DNA from: Oscillospiraceae bacterium
GTDB taxonomy: Bacteria > Bacillota > Clostridia > Oscillospirales > Acutalibacteraceae
Reading direction: 5' to 3'
Length of the DNA: 12,128 nucleotides
Assembly (NCBI GenBank): GCA_902796295.1
Contig: CADBOL010000065.1
Location: 1 to 12,128 of the forward strand
The first letter of the stretch is position 1. Each line of letters opens with the position of its first letter. Below the pieces are notes generated by a model. The model was not told the DNA's origin, made no database searches, and was given only the letters and a program-made list of their open reading frames with translations. Both the position numbers and the translations under genes were made by a program. Below, piece after piece: positions 1-6,287 of this stretch.

Positions 1-45
1 ACAGAGTGCCGTTGCAATAGTTTTTTTAATCGTCTTCCGCATCAT
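1..45 (-). CDS. N-terminus of an exported protein, cut by the window edge
   Basis: Only the first 15 codons are in the window, reading MMRKTIKKTIATALC on the minus strand. A strong GGAGG (bases 52-56) sits 6 bases before the ATG at 43-45. The lysine/arginine-rich start followed by a turn to small hydrophobic residues is what a signal peptide n-region and early h-region look like. The Cys at residue 15 is probably too early to be a lipobox, and what follows is unseen. An in-frame upstream ATG at 73-75, with its own AAGGA (81-85) 5 bases away, would add ten residues (MKALQNRRKK); I prefer 45 because its ribosome binding site is stronger. The family cannot be identified. A promoter at 145-174 points at this gene, so it is transcribed apart from the rqcP cluster. 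Confidence 0.6.
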   Translation of the reverse strand, partial: MMRKTIKKTIATALC

Positions 46-144
46 TTTTTTCCTCCGATTCTGCAATGCTTTCATATTATTCCTTATAGATAATTCCCGT
101 TTTGTTATCAATAAAGCCGAGCAATACTACTCCATAATAATTTT

Positions 145-174
145 ATTATATCATACACATATATTTATTTTCAA
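145..174 (-). promoter_or_regulatory. Sigma-A-type promoter for the left-edge exported-protein gene
   Basis: On the minus strand TTGAAA (174-169) is followed by an 18-base spacer and a perfect TATAAT (150-145), preceded by TG at the extended -10 position (TGATATAAT). The predicted start of transcription is near base 138, giving a leader of about 90 bases before the ATG at 45. The surrounding AT-rich sequence (about 120-190) fits an UP-like region. The leader holds a weak GATAA/TTATC pairing, but I recognise no riboswitch. This is by inspection only. Confidence 0.6.
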
Positions 175-335
175 TATTTATTAAATTAATATGGCACTAA
201 CACGCTCACAATATTAAAATGCTGACTGAAAAGTGGCTTTTAAGCCGACAACACCTAATATAAAGTGACGACTCTAATCACTTCTTACAGTCAAGGATAT
301 GCAATCCTAACTCACCTTTCGTGTACAGGATGCGG
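175..335. other. Non-coding gap with three small inverted repeats
   Basis: No ORF with a credible start and ribosome binding site lies here on either strand. Three short inverted repeats follow each other: GGCTTTTAAGCC at 235-246, AAGTGA/TCACTT arms at 263-268 and 278-283, and AGGAT/ATCCT arms at 294-298 and 304-308. They could form weak stem-loops, but none is followed by a T-run, so they are not obvious terminators. In related genomes yabP, yabQ and divIC would follow rqcP, but I see no recognisable remnant of them. A small RNA or chance structure are both possible. Confidence 0.35.
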
Positions 336-370
336 GCAAACAAAACACCCTCTCCGTACCGGGGGAGGGT
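336..370 (-). terminator. Rho-independent terminator after rqcP
   Basis: The arms at 347-355 (ACCCTCTCC) and 362-370 (GGGGAGGGT) pair over nine positions with one G-T pair and a 6-base loop. Read on the minus strand, the hairpin is followed by GTTTTGTTTGC, a fairly T-rich tail. It lies 44 bases past the rqcP stop codon and is the natural end of the minus-strand cluster. On the plus strand the tail is only TTTAAG, so plus-strand termination is less likely. Confidence 0.75.
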
Positions 371-413
371 TTAAGAGGATTTAATATTATAAATAAATGA
401 TTGCTCATTAACC

Positions 414-653
414 TTACAGCTGCCTGAACATCAGAGAAGCGTTTTCTTTTGTGGCGTATTCGTTTACGCTGAGCACCTCAAATTTTGATGTATTCGAGCC
501 GAAGGTTATCTCTATCACGTCACCGACTTTTACATCGTAGGATGCCCTCTGCGGCTTGCCGTTTACACTCACGTGCTTAGCATCGCACGCCTCGTTTGCG
601 ACGGTCCTGCGCTTTATAATCCGCGATACCTTCAGGTATTTATCAAGTCTCAT
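414..653 (-). CDS. rqcP: RqcP-type S4-domain RNA-binding protein
   Basis: This 79-residue protein is essentially one S4 RNA-binding domain, starting MRLDKYLKVSRIIKRR and containing the typical VNGKP and VKVGDVI segments (around residues 30-49). Length and sequence match the RqcP/YabO family, which in Bacillus works with RqcH on obstructed 50S subunits in ribosome-associated quality control, supporting poly-alanine tailing of stalled chains. HSP15 is the distant relative in Proteobacteria. The start is supported by CGGAG a few bases before the ATG. Its place downstream of mazG and hup matches the yabM-yabN-yabO region of Firmicutes. The usual downstream genes yabP, yabQ and divIC are missing, and a terminator follows. 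A strong hairpin also lies immediately upstream, so expression should depend on read-through from hup or on an unseen promoter. Confidence 0.88.
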   Translation of the reverse strand: MRLDKYLKVSRIIKRRTVANEACDAKHVSVNGKPQRASYDVKVGDVIEITFGSNTSKFEVLSVNEYATKENASLMFRQL

Positions 654-663
654 ATTTTCTCCG

Positions 664-698
664 AAAAAAACCGGCTGCCCGAAAGGGCAGCCTTTTTT
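664..698 (-). terminator. Perfect hairpin, probably bidirectional terminator between hup and rqcP
   Basis: An uninterrupted 8-base-pair stem (GGCTGCCC at 673-680, GGGCAGCC at 685-692) closes a GAAA tetraloop on the plus strand (TTTC on the minus strand). On the minus strand it is followed by GG and seven T residues; on the plus strand by six T residues. It begins 12 bases after the hup stop codon, so it should end most hup transcripts. The minus-strand T-run runs directly into the ribosome binding site of rqcP, leaving no room for a separate rqcP promoter downstream of the hairpin. Confidence 0.85.
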
Positions 699-709
699 GT
701 AAAAGATAA

Positions 710-1006
710 TTATTTAATATCCTTTGCCTTGCACTTTGCAGCCTTCTCTTTGAGGCCTGCGCCTGCCTTGAATACGGGAACCTTTGTAGCCTTAACTTTA
801 ACTGCTTCGCCGGTCTGAGGATTGCGGGCTGTCTTAGCCTTGCGCTTACGAACCTCAAATGTGCCGAAGCCGATGAGCTGAACCTTACCGTCTTTTACAA
901 GACCGTCGGTGATAGCATCGATGGTAGCGTTGACTGCTTTGTCAGCTGCCTTCTTCTCGATACCTGCTTTAGCTGCTACTGCTGCTATAAGATCTGTCTT
1001 ATTCAT
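710..1006 (-). CDS. hup: HU family nucleoid DNA-binding protein
   Basis: A 98-residue histone-like protein that binds and bends DNA without strong sequence preference as a dimer. The HU hallmarks are clear: the MNKTDLI start, GFGTFEVRKR at 46-55, the DNA-intercalating arm tip ARNPQTGE (60-67, with the key Pro63), and a closing strand/helix around KVPVFKAGAGLKE. The family is usually about 90 residues; the extra tail (about 88-98) is lysine-rich and contains Cys92, unlike the common Bacillus and E. coli forms. GGAGA lies 7 bases before the ATG. The gene follows mazG by 50 bases and is followed by a strong terminator, so HU output may come mainly from short transcripts ending there. HU rather than IHF is favoured by length and sequence. 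Confidence 0.95.
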   Translation of the reverse strand: MNKTDLIAAVAAKAGIEKKAADKAVNATIDAITDGLVKDGKVQLIGFGTFEVRKRKAKTARNPQTGEAVKVKATKVPVFKAGAGLKEKAAKCKAKDIK

Positions 1007-1040
1007 TGTCTTTCTCCATTCTTAATGAATATTTATGAAA

Positions 1041-1055
1041 TGTCTCTTTGAGACA
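1041..1055. repeat. Inverted repeat (hairpin) just after the mazG stop
   Basis: TGTCTC (1041-1046) and GAGACA (1050-1055) form a perfect 6-base-pair stem with a TTT loop (AAA on the minus strand). It begins one base past the mazG stop codon. The minus-strand bases after it (ATTTCATAAATATTC) are AT-rich but not a T-run, so it may be an mRNA 3'-end stabiliser or processing site between mazG and hup rather than a full terminator. Confidence 0.4.
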
Positions 1056-1056
1056 A

Positions 1057-1857
1057 TCATATACTGTTTGATTTTACCTCGTCCCAGATTTTATCGAGCG
1101 TTTCGAGAGAAGCGGATTTCATATCAATCCCTCTCTCTCTCGCTATAGCCTCAACCTTTGAAAACCTGTCGAGGAATTTATCGCTCGCCTTTGTGAGCGA
1201 TTCCTCCGCGTCGGATCTGATAAATCTTGAAACATTGACCGCGGCAAAAAGCAGATCTCCGAATTCCTCATCAATATGCTCTCTGTCTCCCTGCTCAACC
1301 GCCTCGCGAAGCTCGCCGAATTCCTCATAGAGCTTGTCAAACGCTCCCGAGGCATCTTCCCAGTCAAAGCCGACATCCGCCGCCTTTTTCTGAATCTTTG
1401 CCGCTCTCATAAGCGCGGGCAGCTCTCTGGGCACACTCAGCATGGAATCGGTCACGGTCTTGCGGCCCTTGGTCTTGTTTTTGATTTCATCCCAGTTGGA
1501 GAGGACCTTCTCTACCGTATCCGCCTGAGTATCTCCGAAAACATGGGGGTGGCGCACTATCAGCTTTTTGCAGATTCCGTCACACACATCGTCAAAATCG
1601 AAAACACCTTTTTCCTTTTCCATACAGGCGTGGAAGATGACCTGCATCATCACGTCACCGAGCTCCTCGCACAGCAGAGCGGAATCATTTTTATTGATTG
1701 CCTCGATAACCTCGTAGGTTTCTTCAATAAAATTCTGCTTGATGCTCTCATGCGTCTGCTTTGCATCCCAGGGGCATCCGCCGGGCGCCCGGAGCAAATC
1801 CATTATACGTTCAAGGTCTTTACAATTATACTTATCTTTTAACTCAAAGTCAACCAT
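1057..1857 (-). CDS. mazG: MazG nucleoside triphosphate pyrophosphohydrolase
   Basis: MazG hydrolyses NTPs and dNTPs to monophosphates and pyrophosphate, cleaning damaged or excess nucleotides; in E. coli it also affects ppGpp levels. The 266 residues match the usual two-domain form. The N-terminal domain shows CPWD (28-31), EETYEVIEA (45-53) and EELGD (64-68), the Mg-binding glutamate/aspartate set, then RHPHVFGD (102-109). The C-terminal domain repeats the pattern with EEFGEL (178-183) and EEFGD (197-201), followed by a helix-rich tail. This is the stand-alone MazG domain pair; many Bacillus and Clostridium versions (YabN) carry an extra N-terminal tetrapyrrole methyltransferase-like domain that is missing here. 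AGAGG precedes the ATG by 8 bases. It sits 43 bases after the flippase gene and 50 before hup, the conserved yabM-mazG-hup-rqcP order. Confidence 0.95.
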   Translation of the reverse strand: MVDFELKDKYNCKDLERIMDLLRAPGGCPWDAKQTHESIKQNFIEETYEVIEAINKNDSALLCEELGDVMMQVIFHACMEKEKGVFDFDDVCDGICKKLIVRHPHVFGDTQADTVEKVLSNWDEIKNKTKGRKTVTDSMLSVPRELPALMRAAKIQKKAADVGFDWEDASGAFDKLYEEFGELREAVEQGDREHIDEEFGDLLFAAVNVSRFIRSDAEESLTKASDKFLDRFSKVEAIARERGIDMKSASLETLDKIWDEVKSNSI

Positions 1858-1900
1858 TAACAGCCTCTTTTTTATGATTTTTATGGATTTTCGGCATTTT

Positions 1901-3727
1901 TCACCCTAAAAGCCCATATTTTTCAAGGATTTTGGCGATTTTTTCACCTTTCGGCATAACAATTACATCTTCTCTGACCACTCCCTTGAGGAGCAGAATC
2001 GAAATCAGATACACTATTCCGCCGAGTCCTATTCCGATCAGAGTGCCGAAAGTATCGGAATTCAGTATAGAAGCGGTCGTATCTGCCGGCACTATTTTGA
2101 CCGTAATCCCGTGTGCGGCAAACGCCGTGACGGCGCAGAGCGAGGCGGCAATCAGCGGTTTTACAAATACGCCGAACCAGTTTACCCTGACCTTTGAAAT
2201 CCTGAGCAGGAAGAAAAGGTTTACGCTCACTATAATCACATAGAAAAGAACGGTCCCCGCAACAGCTCCGTAAACATTTATTTTGGGGATTCCGACAAGG
2301 ATGAAGTTGCAGAGAATCTTGCAGACCGCCGCCGCGGCAACCGTCTTCATCGGTATATCGGCTCTGCCGACAGCCTGCAGCATATTTGTGGTGGGGGTGG
2401 ATATCGCCATAATCGGAGTGAAAATACCGTTTACTATAAGTATGGGGGCTATAATCGAGATTGCCTCGTTGCTGTTTCCCCTGCCGTAGATGGCGGTGAG
2501 AATCGGTGTCGCAAGTGATGCGATGCCGAGGCCCGCGGGCAGAGCTATGAGCATTCCTATCCTCAGCACCGTCTCAATGGTCGAGCGCATATCGTCTTTA
2601 TTCTTTATCGCCCAGGCGGTTGCGAGAGCGGGAATCGCGCTGACTCCGAGCTGTATGGTGATTGTGGGCACGAGGGTCCTGAAATCGAGCGCGGTGCCGT
2701 AGGCGCCCCAGATATATTTCATAACCTCGGCCACATCATTTATATTGAGTCTGCCGAGCTCAACGGCTCTGTTGATTGATGAGGAATACATATTCACGAC
2801 CGTGGTGAAATCGTGATTCAGCGCCGATGTGAGCCTTGCCTGAATTGTCGTGACATCGATAAGATTTGTTATGTTGAGTATAAGCGCGCTGACTACCATC
2901 GGTATGGCTATGGTAATCATCTGCTTTGCAGTATCCGTACCGGGCTGCGGCTTGGGTGAAGCGAGCACGGCTTCTCTGGGGAAGCTGTCATTTCTCAGCC
3001 TGTAATAAATCATAAGGAAAAGAAGCGACAGCGCGGAGCCGAGCGTTACGCCGAGCACTGCGCCTGCGGCGGCATTCGGGACTATAACCGAGTTTGCTTC
3101 CGCAAGATTTGTGACGTTTGCGCCGAATACCTTGGCCGAAACATTTCCGCTCGCGGCCATGCCTGCGTTAAACTGCGCCATGCCTCTGTTCATGATAATC
3201 TTAATCAGCGCAAGGCCTATAATGAGCTTGCCGAGAGCTTCGATAACCTGTGAGATTGCGGTGGGCACCATATTTCTGAGGCCTTCATAATAGCCTCTGT
3301 AAGCCGACATATAGCAGCAAAGGAATATGGACGGAGCGACGCAGAGGATTGCCCTCAGGCTCTTCATATTCGCAACGAATTTTGCGTAAGGGAGAGCGGC
3401 GATGAGAAGCACGAGCGTGCCGGCGAGGCCGACAACTATAAACACCTTCTGCGAAACCTTGAATATTGACCTTGCCTGTCTGTATCTGCCCAGAGCAACG
3501 CTTTCCGCGACCATCTTTGAAACGGCAACGGGAAGACCCGCCATAGCTATTGCAAATATGGGCGTATATATTTCATAAGCGGAGTTGAAGTATCCTCTTC
3601 CCACGGTGCCCAGCATGCTCGTCATGGGCATCTTGAAGAGAGCGCCTATGATTTTGACAAGAATAATCGCACCCATAAGCACCATCGCTCCGCTCAGAAC
3701 CGACTGCCTTTTATTGGTTTTTTCCAA
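1901..3727 (-). CDS. SpoVB/YabM-type polysaccharide or lipid-linked precursor flippase (MOP superfamily)
   Basis: An integral membrane protein of 608 residues with about 14 predicted membrane segments, for example near 15-32, 52-72, 95-115, 125-142, 160-178, 220-242, 270-292, 350-372, 385-412, 425-442, 465-480, 485-510, 520-540 and 560-581. Conserved-looking landmarks include YRGYYEGL (143-150), GAYGTAL (341-347), YGRG (414-417) and LQAVGR (450-455). The family moves undecaprenyl-linked sugars across the membrane; spore cortex assembly (SpoVB) and lipid II (MurJ/Amj-like) are family precedents, but the cargo here is unknown. It is longer than typical SpoVB or YabM (about 520-550), mostly because of extended loops near 180-217 and 296-340. 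The start is TTG, one base after the hemZ stop codon, with a weak AAAGGG upstream, so translation is probably coupled to hemZ. The first in-frame ATG codons (residues 15 and 18) lie inside the first membrane helix and are less likely. Position before mazG supports a YabM ortholog. Confidence 0.85.
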   Translation of the reverse strand: MEKTNKRQSVLSGAMVLMGAIILVKIIGALFKMPMTSMLGTVGRGYFNSAYEIYTPIFAIAMAGLPVAVSKMVAESVALGRYRQARSIFKVSQKVFIVVGLAGTLVLLIAALPYAKFVANMKSLRAILCVAPSIFLCCYMSAYRGYYEGLRNMVPTAISQVIEALGKLIIGLALIKIIMNRGMAQFNAGMAASGNVSAKVFGANVTNLAEANSVIVPNAAAGAVLGVTLGSALSLLFLMIYYRLRNDSFPREAVLASPKPQPGTDTAKQMITIAIPMVVSALILNITNLIDVTTIQARLTSALNHDFTTVVNMYSSSINRAVELGRLNINDVAEVMKYIWGAYGTALDFRTLVPTITIQLGVSAIPALATAWAIKNKDDMRSTIETVLRIGMLIALPAGLGIASLATPILTAIYGRGNSNEAISIIAPILIVNGIFTPIMAISTPTTNMLQAVGRADIPMKTVAAAAVCKILCNFILVGIPKINVYGAVAGTVLFYVIIVSVNLFFLLRISKVRVNWFGVFVKPLIAASLCAVTAFAAHGITVKIVPADTTASILNSDTFGTLIGIGLGGIVYLISILLLKGVVREDVIVMPKGEKIAKILEKYGLLG

Positions 3728-3728
3728 A

Positions 3729-5177
3729 TTATTTCACGCCCTTTCGCGAGTAAAACTCATCTATACCCGCCTTACGTCTTTTTATTTCGTCAAATCCCGA
3801 TATATATTCATAGGGATACTTGTAGTTGAAGATTCTTTCCACATTTGAGCCGCCCGGCTCGCAGAGCTTTGTGACTCCGCCCGCGCCCGCGGCAAGCACC
3901 GTGTGGCATTCCTCCATCATATAGACATTGTAGAGCCCCTCTTTGCCGGGCCTGCACCAGCCGGTGTTTTCAAGGTTTCCGACACATTTGCTCTGCCTGT
4001 ACATATAGTAGGGAATATATCCGCTTCGATTGAGGGTATCATAGGAATAATCAAGCATCCTGCCCGCTTCTTTGCCTGACTCAACCTGCGCGCCGGACTG
4101 ATTGAGTGACGACGAGCGTTTCAGGGCAAGCGAATGAACCGTGATATTTTCGGGTGAGAGCTCCGCCGCCGTATCGAGCGAGAGCCTGAAATCTTCAAAC
4201 ACTTCACCGGGTAGGCCTGCGATAAGATCCATATTGATACACGCGAAGCCGTATCCCAGTGAGAGATTATATGCGTCAAGCGCCTGCTGCACCGTATGCT
4301 TTCTGCCTATGATGTCAAGCGTCTTCTGATTGAATGTCTGGGGGTTTATGCTTATCCTGTCAACATTGTGCTTTCTCAGCATTTCAAGCTTTTCGGGTGT
4401 TACGGTATCCGGTCTGCCCATCTCTACCGTATATTCCCTGAGGTTTCCGAGCTCAAAGCTTCGCTCAATCGCGCTCTGCAGAGTGTCAAGCTCCCGGGCG
4501 CTGAGAATCCCCGGAGTGCCTCCTCCGAAATATATGCTCTCAAGGCGAAGGCCGTTTTTGGCGGCATATTCACCGGTGAGCTCAATCTCACGCGCGAGAT
4601 ATTCAATATAGTCGGGAAAGAGTTTCTTTGCGTTTGAGTTTGTAATCGAGTGGCTCACAAACGAGCAGTAGCTGCACCTTGAAGGGCAGAACGGGATTGA
4701 TATATATAGGCTGAAGGACTCGGGCCGTGACCGGGAAATGATTTTATCCTCCGTGCGCGCCACAGACTGCGCGAGAGCGGTTTTCTGAGGGCTTACGAGC
4801 AGATCATTCTCAAAATAATCCTTCGCTCCCGCTTCACCGTAAAGCTCATTCAGCTTAATCATCAGCTTTGAGGGCCTGACCCCTGTCAGCACTCCCCAGG
4901 GCGGTGTATAACCGGTAATCTCCGAGAGCGCCCGGTAAATCAGCCTCGCGATAATAAGCTCAGCTTTTTCGGGCGCGGCGGCTTGACTGAAATCGCGGCT
5001 CTCCCCGTCAATTTCGGCGCGCACCCGTGCAGTTTCGCCGTCATACTCCGTGATAACCGTTCTCGGGTCGCTGCCTTCCGGGTCATATGATATTTTTATC
5101 TTTTCGTTCGGGAAGAATACTCTGCAGAGATTCTCACATTCATAGTGAAAATCATGACCCGAAATACGGATTATCAA
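3729..5177 (-). CDS. hemZ: HemZ, radical SAM coproporphyrinogen III dehydrogenase-like protein
   Basis: A 482-residue protein of the HemZ branch of the HemN/HemW radical SAM family. An N-terminal region of about 150 residues contains the HemZ-type PPWGVLTGVRP (92-102). The radical SAM core then begins with CPSRCSYC (Cys164, Cys168, Cys171) for the 4Fe-4S cluster and GGGTP (218-222) for SAM binding. The HemZ signature YRQSK...VGNLENTGW (393-407) lies near the C-terminus. HemZ is annotated as oxygen-independent coproporphyrinogen oxidation in heme synthesis; in anaerobes without a full heme pathway the substrate may differ, and HemW-like heme trafficking is an alternative. The start is TTG placed directly after the stop of the metallohydrolase gene, with AAGAAGG 9 bases upstream. 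No ATG is available near the conserved N-terminus. hisS and aspS, its common downstream neighbours, are replaced by the flippase gene. Confidence 0.9.
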   Translation of the reverse strand: MIIRISGHDFHYECENLCRVFFPNEKIKISYDPEGSDPRTVITEYDGETARVRAEIDGESRDFSQAAAPEKAELIIARLIYRALSEITGYTPPWGVLTGVRPSKLMIKLNELYGEAGAKDYFENDLLVSPQKTALAQSVARTEDKIISRSRPESFSLYISIPFCPSRCSYCSFVSHSITNSNAKKLFPDYIEYLAREIELTGEYAAKNGLRLESIYFGGGTPGILSARELDTLQSAIERSFELGNLREYTVEMGRPDTVTPEKLEMLRKHNVDRISINPQTFNQKTLDIIGRKHTVQQALDAYNLSLGYGFACINMDLIAGLPGEVFEDFRLSLDTAAELSPENITVHSLALKRSSSLNQSGAQVESGKEAGRMLDYSYDTLNRSGYIPYYMYRQSKCVGNLENTGWCRPGKEGLYNVYMMEECHTVLAAGAGGVTKLCEPGGSNVERIFNYKYPYEYISGFDEIKRRKAGIDEFYSRKGVK

Positions 5178-5825
5178 TTATTTCAGCCTTCTTATGATAA
5201 AATTGCGTGTTCTTTCTCTCTCGAGAGTAGTGGGGATATTGTGGCCGGGAAATACGGTGTAATCACCGTCGAGGGCAATCAGCTTCTTAAGAGAAGAGCA
5301 GAGTTTTTCAAAATCTCCTCCTATGTTATCTGTCCTGCCCGCTGTAGAGTGAAAAAGAGTATCTCCGCTGAATATCACTCTCCCGCTCTCTATTATATAG
5401 CATACTCCCCCGGGCGTGTGGCCGGGAGTGTGCATGACTCTGATTGCCGTCTCTCCGAGCTTTATCTCATCGCCGTCATTTACAAGAATATCGGCCTTCT
5501 CGGGAATAAGCTCACACCCTTCGGTCGGGTATGTTGTGAGAAGGCTGTAATACTCGCTCGAAAGGCACTTCTCATCCTCCGGGTGTATCACTATCTTCGC
5601 TCCCGTGAGCTCTTTTGCGGAATGCGCTCCGAGAATATGATCAAAATGGCCGTGAGTGAGCAGTATGTATTTCAGCGCCGCTGCGCTGTCCCTTACCGCC
5701 GCCTGCGCGTTTTCAAGGTAGCAGCCGGGGTCAATGAGGGCTCCCTCTCCGGTGCTCTCATCTACTATCAGATATGAATTTGCGAATCCCTCATACTGAG
5801 GATCTATCTGTATGACTTTCATCAT
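5178..5825 (-). CDS. Glyoxalase-II-like metallo-beta-lactamase-fold hydrolase
   Basis: A 215-residue single-domain protein of the MBL-fold hydroxyacylglutathione-hydrolase-like family. All metal ligands are visible: THGHFDH (57-63), His136 in TPGHTPG, Asp155 in FSGDTLF, and His195 in PGHNIPTT. GRTD (163-166) is also typical of the group. Members bind two metal ions and cleave thioesters or related bonds in the cytosol; the physiological substrate of this subgroup is uncertain, as many Clostridia lack glutathione. No signal peptide is present. The ATG overlaps the dtd stop codon (ATGA, 4-base overlap) and hemZ begins right after its stop, so translation is likely coupled on both sides. The dtd-MBL-hemZ order is common in Clostridia, hinting at a conserved shared role that has not been defined. 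Confidence 0.92.
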   Translation of the reverse strand: MMKVIQIDPQYEGFANSYLIVDESTGEGALIDPGCYLENAQAAVRDSAAALKYILLTHGHFDHILGAHSAKELTGAKIVIHPEDEKCLSSEYYSLLTTYPTEGCELIPEKADILVNDGDEIKLGETAIRVMHTPGHTPGGVCYIIESGRVIFSGDTLFHSTAGRTDNIGGDFEKLCSSLKKLIALDGDYTVFPGHNIPTTLERERTRNFIIRRLK

Positions 5826-6286
5826 TTATCCTTCTTATCCCAGATATCTGTATCCATGACTATCGTAACCGGTCCGTCATTGTTTATCGTGACCTTCATA
5901 TCGGCTCCGAAAACGCCCTTCTCCACCTTCCTGACTCCCTCGGCAATAAGCCGGGTGCAGAAATACTCGTAAAGCGCGTTTGCCTCGTCCGGCGGTGCGC
6001 TAGGGAAGAATGACGGGCGGTTGCCCTTTTTGAGGTCGGCGCAGAGAGTAAACTGCGAAATTGCGAGCACTTCCCCGTCAACATCGAGGATGCTCAGATT
6101 CATTTTCTCTTCCTCATCCTCAAAAACTCTCAGGCGCGCTATCTTGCCCGCGAGCAGATCCGCCTGCGCTTTTGTGTCACCCTGCATAACACCGAGAAGC
6201 ACATTGAAACCTTTTGAAATCTTCCCTTTTATCTCTCCGTCAACGGCAACCTCCGATGAGGTAACCCTCTGAATAACCGCTCTCAT
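5822..6286 (-). CDS. dtd: D-aminoacyl-tRNA deacylase
   Basis: Dtd removes D-amino acids (and glycine wrongly attached to tRNA-Ala) from tRNA, protecting translation. The 154 residues are the family's normal length. The start MRAVIQRV and the active-site elements SQFTL (77-81) and NDGPVT (136-141, containing the Gly-cisPro pair that gives chiral rejection) are intact, as is NRPSF (89-93). The residues after SQFTL read CAD rather than the more usual YGD or YAD, which puts a Cys at 82 beside the active site. The ATG lies one base past the rel stop codon (TGATATG), and the stop overlaps the next gene's start. rel-dtd adjacency is widespread in Firmicutes and places tRNA proofreading with the stringent response. 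Confidence 0.96.
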   Translation of the reverse strand: MRAVIQRVTSSEVAVDGEIKGKISKGFNVLLGVMQGDTKAQADLLAGKIARLRVFEDEEEKMNLSILDVDGEVLAISQFTLCADLKKGNRPSFFPSAPPDEANALYEYFCTRLIAEGVRKVEKGVFGADMKVTINNDGPVTIVMDTDIWDKKDK

Positions 6287-6287
6287 A

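Noticed and set aside
45..138. Riboswitch or T-box in the leader of the left-edge gene
   Set aside because: About 90 bases with only a weak pairing; no T-box, SAM, TPP or other known motif could be recognised.
235..308. CRISPR array or tRNA remnant
   Set aside because: The inverted repeats differ from one another, are not regularly spaced direct repeats, and no cloverleaf or CCA end is present.
1276..1842. Plus-strand open frame of 188 codons opposite mazG
   Set aside because: Antisense to the conserved MazG domains, with no ribosome binding site; treated as a shadow.
3729..5177. hemZ as HemN or HemW
   Set aside because: The long N-terminal region with PPWGVLTGVRP and the late VGNLENTGW motif are HemZ features; HemW lacks them.
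5145..5777. Plus-strand open frame of 210 codons opposite the metallohydrolase gene
   Set aside because: It lies antisense to a gene with every family motif in place, has no ribosome binding site, and its composition is that of a codon-bias shadow.
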